Positions 10,244 to 18,660 of a stretch of DNA of 20,706 nucleotides are shown in pieces. The notes beneath the pieces were generated by a model. It did no database searches, was not told the DNA's origin, and saw nothing but the letters and a program-made list of their open reading frames with translations. The stretch spans positions 1 to 20,706 of the forward strand of contig JAEWFG010000310.1 of the NCBI GenBank assembly GCA_023388935.1, in the 5' to 3' direction. The first letter of the stretch is position 1, and every line of letters starts with the position of its first letter. The translations under genes were made by a program, and so were the position numbers. This DNA comes from Pseudomonadota bacterium. GTDB taxonomy: Bacteria > Pseudomonadota > Alphaproteobacteria > Rhizobiales > Xanthobacteraceae.

Positions 10244-11137
10244 TTGATCGACAAGCTTGAACTGCTGCTGGCGCTGGCGAAGGAGCGGCATTTCGGACGC
10301 GCCGCTGAGGTCTGCGGCGTCACCCAGCCGACCATGTCGACCGGGCTCAAGCAGCTTGAGGAGATCCTGGGCGTGATGCTGGTCCAGCGCGGGTCACGAT
10401 TCCAGGGCTTCACCCCCGAGGGCGAGCGGGCGCTGGACTGGGCGCGGCGGATCGTCGGCGACGCGCGCGCGATGCGCCAGGAGATCAACTCGCTGAAGGA
10501 CAAGCTCTCCGGCGAGATCCGCATTGCCGCGATCCCGACCGTGCTCGGCATGGTCGCCTCGCTGACGACGCCGTTCCGCGCCAGGCATCCCGACGTGCGC
10601 TTTCGCATCCAGTCCACCACCTCATCCGAGGTGCTCGGGCTGCTCGAAAATCTCGAGGTCGATGCGGGGTTGACCTATATCGAGAACGAGCCGATCGGTA
10701 AGGTTCGCACCATTCCACTCTACAACGAGAGCTATCGCCTGCTCACCGCGCCGGACGGAATGTTCGGCGACCGCGAGATGGTGACGTGGAAGGAAGTTGG
10801 GCAGGTGCCGCTGTGCCTGCTCACGCCCGACATGCAGAACCGTCGCATCATCGACCGCGCGCTACGTTCGGTCGGCGCGGAGGTAACACCGACGCTGACC
10901 TCGAACTCGCTGCTCGTGCTGTTCACGCATGTGAAGACCGGGCGCTGGGCGAGCGTGATGCCGGCCAAGCTCGCCGAGACGCTCGGCCTTTCCGACACGG
11001 TCCGCTCGATCCCGATCAGCGATCCCGATGTCAATTACAGCATCGGCATGGTGATCCCGCAGCGCGATCCGATGACGCCGCTGATCGCCGCGCTGGTCAA
11101 TGTCGCGCGGGAAGTGGCGCCGACGCTGCAATCCTAA
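10244..11137 (+). CDS. LysR-family transcriptional regulator, probable regulator of the fds operon
   Basis: A 297-residue LysR regulator. The N-terminal winged helix-turn-helix spans about residues 1-60 (HFGRAAEVCGVTQPTMSTGLKQL typical recognition-helix region), followed by a linker helix and a periplasmic-binding-protein-like effector domain from about 90 to 297 (GEIRIAAIPTVLGMVASL onward). The start is TTG at 10244: AGGGGA lies about eight bases upstream, the only nearby ATG (10213) is out of frame, and translation from here gives the standard LysR N-terminus. It is divergently transcribed from fdsG across a 224-bp gap, the classic arrangement of a LysR gene and its target; a LysR regulator (FdsR) next to fds genes is known in Cupriavidus. 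Control of the fds operon and the effector identity are inferred. Its stop is 2 bp from the stop of the convergent kinase gene. Confidence 0.92.
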   Translation: MIDKLELLLALAKERHFGRAAEVCGVTQPTMSTGLKQLEEILGVMLVQRGSRFQGFTPEGERALDWARRIVGDARAMRQEINSLKDKLSGEIRIAAIPTVLGMVASLTTPFRARHPDVRFRIQSTTSSEVLGLLENLEVDAGLTYIENEPIGKVRTIPLYNESYRLLTAPDGMFGDREMVTWKEVGQVPLCLLTPDMQNRRIIDRALRSVGAEVTPTLTSNSLLVLFTHVKTGRWASVMPAKLAETLGLSDTVRSIPISDPDVNYSIGMVIPQRDPMTPLIAALVNVAREVAPTLQS

Positions 11138-11139
11138 GC

Positions 11140-13470
<2,331 letters not shown>

Positions 13471-13699
13471 GCCTTCTGCCCCCTCGAAAACCCTGCTTGC
13501 GACCAGTTCGAAAGCAGCCCCACGTTGCTTTCGAATCATAGCGATTTGAATCCAGTTTTCGCGGGCTGTCGAGAGTCAACGAAACGTTAATGCGAAATAA
13601 TTCTTATCCAACGGAGAGTTTGGGCGTCCGGCATCCGCAAACTCACCTGCGCGACGAGTCCAAAGCGAGAATGTGCGACGACTCCCCGCCCATTCTGCG

Positions 13700-15073
13700 T
13701 CACGGGCGCGCTGGCTCCGCGTGACTGATGACGCGCTTCACGCTCGGGAAGGCCCGACGCAACGCGCGCTCGATCGCGTCGACATGCTCGTGTACCTTGA
13801 TCACGCTCATCGACGGCGCCGCGCGGCAGTGGAAGTTAACGATTTCGCCGGCGTCGGTGTTGCGGACGCGGACATTGTGGATGTCGTGGATCTCGCCGCC
13901 GGCGGCATAGCCGGTGAGAGCGGCGGCGATGGCCTGCACCCGTTCCGGCGCGGCATCGACGCCGAACGGAAGCTCCGGTTCCAGAGGCTCGATATGGACG
14001 TCGACCTCGACGTCCTCGCCGAATTCCTCCTGGATGCTACGCTCCAGCGTGTTGGCGACGTCATGGGCGGCATCGAGCTGCATGTTGGCGTCGACCTCGA
14101 GGTCGATGCTGACGATCAGCTTGACGCCGAGGTCGTGGACCGTGACGTGGTGGATGGCGAGGCCCGAGTTGCGCGCGATCACCATGATGCGGTCGCGCAC
14201 GGTCTCGTTGTTGCGGGCGACAGGAACGGCGGTGAAGCTGAGATCGGTATCGCCGAATGCCTTGGCGACGGCGGCTTGGGCGCTGCGCTTGATGTCCTCG
14301 ACGCGGTCGATCGGGTAGGTGCGAGGCACATTTGCGATGGTGTCGATGAAGGTGGTCGCCCCGACCATGCGGACGCGCAGGCGTTCGACGTCGATCACGC
14401 CTGGGACGCTGCGGATCGCGGCCGTCGCCTTCGCCTGAGCGCCCTCGGGGGCGCGATCGACCAGAGTCTGCACGGTCGAACCAGCCATCCGCAGGCCGAG
14501 CAGGGCGATCATCACGGCGACCGCAGCGGCCGCCGCCGCGTCGCCCCACCAGAAGCCGAGGCCGGCGAGGATCAGGCCGACGATCACGGCGAACGAGCCC
14601 ATCACGTCGGAGGCGAAATGCAGCGCATCGGCCGCGAGCGCCTGGCTCCTGGTTTCCCGAGCTGCCCGGTGCAGGGCGCGGGCGCGCCAGAGATTCACGG
14701 CGATGTCTATCACCAGCACCACGAACGGCACGGCCGAAACGGTCGGCGGCGGGGTTCCCTCGCGGAGCCGGCTGTAGGCCTCGACCAGGATGCCGCCGGC
14801 GAGCACGTAGAGCAGGGCGGTGACGCCGAGCGCGGAGATGCTCTCCAGCTTGCCGTGACCGTAATGGTGCTCCTCGTCCGCCGGCTTGTCGGACACCCGC
14901 ACCACCGCCCAGGTGATGACGGTCGCGACCAGGTCGATCGAGGAATGCAGGGCTTCGGAGATCAGTGCGAGCGAGCCGATCGCGATCCCGACCACGAACT
15001 TGGCCGCCGCCATGCCGCCGCTGGCGAAGATCGAAATCGCGGCGACCGAGGTCTTGTTGTGCTGGGAGGTCAT
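13700..15073 (-). CDS. Cation diffusion facilitator (CDF) family metal transporter with extended C-terminal region
   Basis: An inner-membrane proton-coupled exporter of divalent metals. Residues 1-205 form a six-helix CDF core: metal-site motifs HSSID (His43, Asp47) in TM2 and HFASD (His152, Asp156) in TM5, with a His-rich cytoplasmic loop EEHHYGHGK (His69, 70, 73). The HxxxD/HxxxD pair resembles zinc-type CDFs, but the substrate is not certain. The protein is 457 residues against about 300 for a typical bacterial CDF; the tail from about 210 to 457 appears to be three successive ferredoxin-like domains (about 215-285, 290-365 and 375-455). Start ATG 15073 is chosen because homology to the CDF family begins there; no strong Shine-Dalgarno is visible. 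The frame stays open to 15166 but would then run into the palindromic repeat. It stands alone on the minus strand, with a 229-bp gap to the next gene. Confidence 0.93.
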   Translation of the reverse strand: MTSQHNKTSVAAISIFASGGMAAAKFVVGIAIGSLALISEALHSSIDLVATVITWAVVRVSDKPADEEHHYGHGKLESISALGVTALLYVLAGGILVEAYSRLREGTPPPTVSAVPFVVLVIDIAVNLWRARALHRAARETRSQALAADALHFASDVMGSFAVIVGLILAGLGFWWGDAAAAAAVAVMIALLGLRMAGSTVQTLVDRAPEGAQAKATAAIRSVPGVIDVERLRVRMVGATTFIDTIANVPRTYPIDRVEDIKRSAQAAVAKAFGDTDLSFTAVPVARNNETVRDRIMVIARNSGLAIHHVTVHDLGVKLIVSIDLEVDANMQLDAAHDVANTLERSIQEEFGEDVEVDVHIEPLEPELPFGVDAAPERVQAIAAALTGYAAGGEIHDIHNVRVRNTDAGEIVNFHCRAAPSMSVIKVHEHVDAIERALRRAFPSVKRVISHAEPARP

Positions 15074-15160
15074 GGCCGGGGATTTAGCAGCCCGTCCGTG
15101 AACATCAAGCCGCAGTTCACAGGCGCAGTCGCAAGTGAGTTGCAGGAGCGATGTTGGCAT

Positions 15161-15200
15161 CGTCATTCCGGGGCACCCGAAGGGCGAACCCGGAATGACG
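15161..15200. repeat. Palindromic intergenic repeat (GTCATTCCGGG type), 40 bp
   Basis: Perfect 12-bp inverted arms CGTCATTCCGGG at 15161-15172 and CCCGGAATGACG at 15189-15200, around a 16-base loop that itself can pair CCC with GGG. It begins 8 bases after the stop of the minus-strand quinone oxidoreductase and ends before the CDF start region, so it would form a hairpin at the 3' end of that mRNA. No run of T follows. Its outer bases match the larger repeat at 20261-20362, so both belong to one family. Confidence 0.88.
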
Positions 15201-15208
15201 GCGCCCCC

Positions 15209-16177
15209 TCACATCGTCACGACAATCTTGCCGAGATGCTTGTTCGCCTCCATGTGCTCGAATGCCTTGTCGATGTCGTCGAACGCAAACACCCTGTCGA
15301 TCGGCAGTTGCAGCTTTCGCGCTTCCACCGCGCCCCAGATGTCCTTGCGGACTTCGTCGAAGATCTCGCGGACTTCCTCGATGGTGCGGGTGCGGAAGGT
15401 GACGCCGACATAGTTGATGCGGCGCGCCGCGTGCAGGTCGAAATTGAAATCGGCATGGGTGCCGCCGAGTCGGCCGACATTGACGATGCGGCCCTTGATC
15501 TTCGTGGCGGCGAGGTTCTGGTTGGCGACCTTGCCCGAGACCTGGTCGACGATGAGGTCGACGCCTTCGCCGTCGGTCGCCTTCAGCACCTCGTCGACCC
15601 ATTTGGGATCGGACGAGTCGACGGCGAGGTCCGCGCCGTACTCCTTCAGCCGGCCGCGGCGGTAGGGATCGGTCGACGAGCCGATGACGAGCCTGGCGCG
15701 CTTGAGCTTGGCAATCTGCATCGCCATCAGGCCGACGCCGGAGCTTGCGCCCTGGATCAGCACGGCTTGCCCGGGCTGCACGCCGCCGACGGTGACGACG
15801 GCGTTGTGCATGGTCGCGAGCGCGACCGGCAGGGTGGCGGCCTCCTCGAAATTCATGTTCGAGGGCGCGCGGAACAGCCGGCCGTGGTCGGCAAGCGTGT
15901 ATTCGGCAAACGCCGCGCCGCCCGAGCCCATGATGCGGTCGCCGACCTTCACGCCTTTCGCATCCGGTCCGAGCTCGGCGACTTCGCCGGCCCACTCCAT
16001 ACCGAGCACGGTGCCGGCGCCGCCGGCCGAGCCATGGGCGTGGCCCTTTCGCATGCCGGTGTCGGCGCGATTCAGGCCACAGGCGCGGACGCGCACCAGC
16101 ACCTGCGTGCCTTTAGGTTTTGGTTGAGCGACGTCGGAAATCCTAGCTCCGTCAGGAACGTAGACATAGGCCTTCAT
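15209..16177 (-). CDS. Zinc-independent MDR-family NAD(P)H quinone oxidoreductase-like protein
   Basis: A 322-residue medium-chain dehydrogenase/reductase of the quinone oxidoreductase (QOR/zeta-crystallin) branch. It shows an N-terminal GroES-like domain (GLNRADTGMRKG at 34-45; GMEWAGEVAELG at 59-70), then a Rossmann fold with GASSGVGLMAMQIAKL at 143-158 for NAD(P)H. The four-cysteine structural-zinc loop and the catalytic zinc ligands of alcohol dehydrogenases are absent, as usual in this branch. It probably reduces quinones or activated enones using NADPH in the cytoplasm; the true substrate cannot be told. The start ATG 16177 has GAGAG upstream. It lies 25 bp after the nitronate monooxygenase stop on the same strand, so the two are probably co-transcribed. 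A palindromic repeat begins 8 bases past its stop. Confidence 0.9.
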   Translation of the reverse strand: MKAYVYVPDGARISDVAQPKPKGTQVLVRVRACGLNRADTGMRKGHAHGSAGGAGTVLGMEWAGEVAELGPDAKGVKVGDRIMGSGGAAFAEYTLADHGRLFRAPSNMNFEEAATLPVALATMHNAVVTVGGVQPGQAVLIQGASSGVGLMAMQIAKLKRARLVIGSSTDPYRRGRLKEYGADLAVDSSDPKWVDEVLKATDGEGVDLIVDQVSGKVANQNLAATKIKGRIVNVGRLGGTHADFNFDLHAARRINYVGVTFRTRTIEEVREIFDEVRKDIWGAVEARKLQLPIDRVFAFDDIDKAFEHMEANKHLGKIVVTM

Positions 16178-16202
16178 AGGTTACTCTCGCTTGTTGCAGT
16201 AA

Positions 16203-17198
16203 TTATTCCGCGGCTTCGCGTTGGGGATGAACGATCATGCCTTCCAGCCGGCCGCGGATGATGGCTTCGGCTTCGCGGACGATTCGGGAGATGAGCTCGG
16301 CGCAGCTCGGGATGTCCTGAATCAGGCCTTGCACCTGGCCGGCCGACCAGATGCCTTCGTCCGAATCGCCGGTGGCATAGACCATCTTGCCGCGGGCGCC
16401 CGCGACGAGCTCGCGGATGTCCTCGAACTTGGCGCCTTCCTTCTCCATGGCGACCACCTTGGTCGAAACCGCGTTCTTGGCGACGCGCGAGGTGTTGCGC
16501 ATGGTGCGGAAGATCAGCTCGGTCTCGCGCTCGTCATTGGCGACGATCTTCTCCTTGATGAGCTGGTGGATCGGGCTTTCCTTGGTCGCCATGAAACGGG
16601 TGCCCATGTTGATGCCGTCGGCACCCAGCGCCAGCGCCGCGACGAGGCCGCGAGCATCGGCAAAGCCGCCCGAGGCGATCATCGGGATCTTGATCTTGTT
16701 GGCGGCGGCCGGGATCAGGATCAGGCCGGGCGTGTCGTCCTCTCCGGGGTGGCCGGCGCATTCGAAGCCGTCGATCGAGATGGCGTCGACTCCCATGCGT
16801 TCGGCCGAGAGCGCGTGGCGAACGCTGGTGCATTTGTGCACGACCTTGACGCCGTGCTTCCTGAACTCGTCGACATGCTCCTGCGGCTTGTTGCCGGCGG
16901 TTTCGACCACTTTGACACCGCTCTCGATGATGGCGGCGCGGTATTCGGCGTAGGGCGGCGGCTTGATTGCTGGCAGGATGGTGAGGTTGACGCCGAACGG
17001 CTTGTCGGTGAGGTCACGGCAGCGCGAGATCTCCTTCCTGAGATCCTCCGGCGTTGGCTGGGTCAGCGCCGTGATGAAGCCGAGCGCGCCGGCATTGGCA
17101 ACGGCGGCGACCAGCTCGGCGCGGCCAACCCACTGCATTCCACCCTGGACGATCGGGTGTTCGACGCCAACGAGTTTCGTGAATCGTGTCTGCAACAT
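16203..17198 (-). CDS. Nitronate monooxygenase (2-nitropropane dioxygenase family)
   Basis: An FMN-dependent TIM-barrel enzyme of 331 residues that typically oxidises alkyl nitronates such as propionate 3-nitronate, a toxic plant and fungal compound; the family also contains members with other roles. Visible signatures are the N-terminal PIVQGGMQWVG (15-25), the GFECAGHPGE loop with the probable catalytic His150, and FMN-phosphate motifs IASGGFADARG (174-184) and GADGINMGTRF (192-202). Start ATG 17198 is preceded by GGGGAAA at a suitable distance. It precedes the quinone oxidoreductase gene by 25 bp on the same strand, suggesting a two-gene detoxification-type operon. Exact substrate is inference. 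Confidence 0.9.
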   Translation of the reverse strand: MLQTRFTKLVGVEHPIVQGGMQWVGRAELVAAVANAGALGFITALTQPTPEDLRKEISRCRDLTDKPFGVNLTILPAIKPPPYAEYRAAIIESGVKVVETAGNKPQEHVDEFRKHGVKVVHKCTSVRHALSAERMGVDAISIDGFECAGHPGEDDTPGLILIPAAANKIKIPMIASGGFADARGLVAALALGADGINMGTRFMATKESPIHQLIKEKIVANDERETELIFRTMRNTSRVAKNAVSTKVVAMEKEGAKFEDIRELVAGARGKMVYATGDSDEGIWSAGQVQGLIQDIPSCAELISRIVREAEAIIRGRLEGMIVHPQREAAE

Positions 17199-17401
17199 TG
17201 TCTGTTTCCCCGCCCGCGTGGCGCTCTGTTATCGGTTGATGGCGGGAGGATGCCGTCCGGGTCGGCAAAAGTCTATTGCGCCGGCGTGCGGTGCGGGCAG
17301 AGCGTCATGCGGGGGATGAGGGGATTCCGCGGGGCGGATAATCGGGGCGGACTTCGCCGGGACGACGCCGAGGGGGCTTTTAAGCCTCGTTGCTTCAGCA
17401 T

Positions 17402-17517
17402 CGTCATTACGAGCCAACGGGTCCGCGCAACGCGCGGCCCGATGACAGGCTCCGCGAAGCAATCCAGACTGTGCCCGCGGAAGGATTCTGGATTGCTTCG
17501 CTGCGCTCGCAATGACG
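17402..17517. repeat. Palindromic intergenic repeat (GTCATTgCGAGC type) with an inserted side hairpin
   Basis: This 116-bp element dominates the 344-bp gap 17199-17542; the rest of the gap (17199-17401) shows nothing I recognise. The outer arms are CGTCATTACGAGC (17402-17414) and GCTCGCAATGACG (17505-17517), with one mismatch. The inner arms GCGAAGCAATCCAGA (17454-17468) and TCTGGATTGCTTCGC (17487-17501) pair perfectly over 15 bp. Between outer and inner left arms lies an extra segment 17415-17453 with its own hairpin (CCGCGC-aac-GCGCGG), so the whole can fold as a three-way junction. Such elements occur in many copies in Bradyrhizobium-type genomes (from memory, not checked). It ends 25 bases after the stop of the next minus-strand gene. 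Confidence 0.88.
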
Positions 17518-17542
17518 GCGTGGTGTCACGCAGCCTGGCGGG

Positions 17543-18193
17543 CTACTGCGCCGACAGCCGCACGACCTCGCGGCCGCCGTTCATTTCCTTGAGGCTGTTG
17601 ACGAAGTTCTCCGGGCGCTGCCAGCGGTAGGGGACCTCTAATCCCATGAACTCCGCGATGTCGCCGATGAAGCCGGTGCAGTTGCTGGTCTCGGCGTTCC
17701 AGACCGGCGAGCTCGCCTGCAACTTCTTGATATAGGCGAACACGCGCTTGGCGTCGGCTTCATTAAGATAGACGCGATAGCTGGCGGTCAGATATTCCGG
17801 ATCGAGATCGCCGTAGCTCGCGCCGGTCTCGGACGGCACCCAGGTGAGGTGACCGAGCACATACGCCCAGGTGTCACCCGCAGGCGTGAGGCCTGCGACC
17901 TCGACGGCGCGCTCGCTGGTCTTGCCATACCAGACGAAGGCATGGCCCCAGCTCGCGGCCGTCCGGGCGCGGAAGTCGACGTAGTAGGGACCTTTCTCCG
18001 CGCGACCGACGGGGCGCCGCGTCGATTGCTGCGCCGGCCGTGGTGCGGTGTCGGTCGAGACAAGCGCATTGGCGTCAGCCATGCGCTTGTTTGCTTCGTG
18101 GGCCGGAGCCGAGGACATTGTGCATGAGATCATGGCAGCGACGGCCACGCCTGCGAGCATGCTGGATGCGGATCGATCAGACTTGTTCGTCAC
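17543..18193 (-). CDS. Exported protein of unknown function, possible permuted papain-like fold
   Basis: A 216-residue protein with a probable Sec signal peptide: a short basic start, a hydrophobic stretch at about 12-28, and a likely cleavage after Ala31 (APA-HE). A Ser/Pro/Arg-rich linker follows to about residue 65, then a globular domain. Within it are SWGHAFVWYG with His84 and SNCTGFIGDIAEFMGL with Cys172. A conserved-looking His before a Cys-led helix is the order found in circularly permuted papain-like proteins (LRAT, YiiX, DUF4105); that resemblance is weak and I cannot confirm it. The start is GTG 18193, supported by GAGGGGG six bases upstream. It follows the small PIGK-repeat gene by 59 bp on the same strand, so the two exported products may share a transcript. 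Confidence 0.8.
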   Translation of the reverse strand: MTNKSDRSASSMLAGVAVAAMISCTMSSAPAHEANKRMADANALVSTDTAPRPAQQSTRRPVGRAEKGPYYVDFRARTAASWGHAFVWYGKTSERAVEVAGLTPAGDTWAYVLGHLTWVPSETGASYGDLDPEYLTASYRVYLNEADAKRVFAYIKKLQASSPVWNAETSNCTGFIGDIAEFMGLEVPYRWQRPENFVNSLKEMNGGREVVRLSAQ

Positions 18194-18252
18194 GTAGAGC
18201 CCCCTCGGCTTGTCGGCTGTTCACGCTGATGCAGCGATTGCGGTGCTGCGCG

Positions 18253-18465
18253 TCAGTAGCGTGAGACAACCGGGCCGGGCGCCTTGCCGATCGGGGCCTT
18301 TCCAACCGGGCTCTTGCCAATCGGCATCTTGCCAATCGGCATCTTGCCGATAGGAGCCTGTTGCTGGACATAGACGGGCTGCCGGCGCGGCAAATCCGCG
18401 GCGTTCGCAGCCGTCACCAGAGCAAGCGTAGCGCCAAAGACAAATGCAATCTTCTTCACAGTCAT
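18253..18465 (-). CDS. Small exported protein with PIGK pentapeptide repeats
   Basis: A 70-residue protein: an N-terminal signal peptide (KKIAFVFGATLALVTAANA, predicted cleavage after residue 22), a mature start ADLPRRQPVYVQQQ, and then five tandem pentads APIGK, MPIGK, MPIGK, SPVGK, APIGK (residues 37-61) and a tail ending PVVSRY. The mature product would be about 48 residues, basic and Gly/Pro-rich, probably unfolded. ADLP directly after the signal is common in alphaproteobacterial Omp25/Omp31-type porins, so the leader may derive from such a gene, but no beta-barrel follows. The ATG at 18465 has AGAGG only one base upstream; the GTG at 18459 is spaced six bases from it and gives a cleaner Met-Lys-Lys signal, so it may be the true start. 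Function unknown. Confidence 0.75.
   Translation of the reverse strand: MTVKKIAFVFGATLALVTAANAADLPRRQPVYVQQQAPIGKMPIGKMPIGKSPVGKAPIGKAPGPVVSRY
18281..18355 (-). repeat. Five 15-bp tandem repeats inside the PIGK gene
   Basis: Five consecutive in-frame 15-base units (18281-18295, 18296-18310, 18311-18325, 18326-18340, 18341-18355), each close to CTTGCCNATCGGC on the plus strand, encode the PIGK pentads. The third and fourth units differ at a single base and the outer ones have drifted, which is the pattern expected of local unit duplication by slippage. Copy number may vary between strains. Confidence 0.85.
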
Positions 18466-18660
18466 ACCTCTAGAAGGTTTAGTCCGAGCACGGCGATACC
18501 GTACCCCCCAGACACGCCCCCAAAAGGGCGGCGGAATGCGTCCAGAGTGCGGCGGCCGCGGGACAAGTTGGCGGCATATCTCCGGCGGGGAGACGTGATG
18601 TGTGTCTGAATATTTTCGAGCTGCCTGATGCCGGCGATTTGCGGCCCGTGGGATGGGTTC

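Noticed and set aside
13580..13625. AT-rich stretch upstream of the PleC-like kinase as a CtrA site (TTAA-N7-TTAA)
   Set aside because: One good half-site (TTAA) is present but the partner at seven-base spacing matches at only two of four positions.
13673..16261. Plus-strand open frame of 862 codons over the CDF transporter and quinone oxidoreductase
   Set aside because: Antisense to two recognised families, crosses a palindromic repeat, and has low-complexity composition with no recognisable domain.
18515..18530. CGCCC/GGGCG hairpin between the coiled-coil and PIGK genes as a terminator
   Set aside because: Only five pairs and no T-run on the relevant strand; it is over 100 bases past the coiled-coil stop. 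May be chance in GC-rich DNA.
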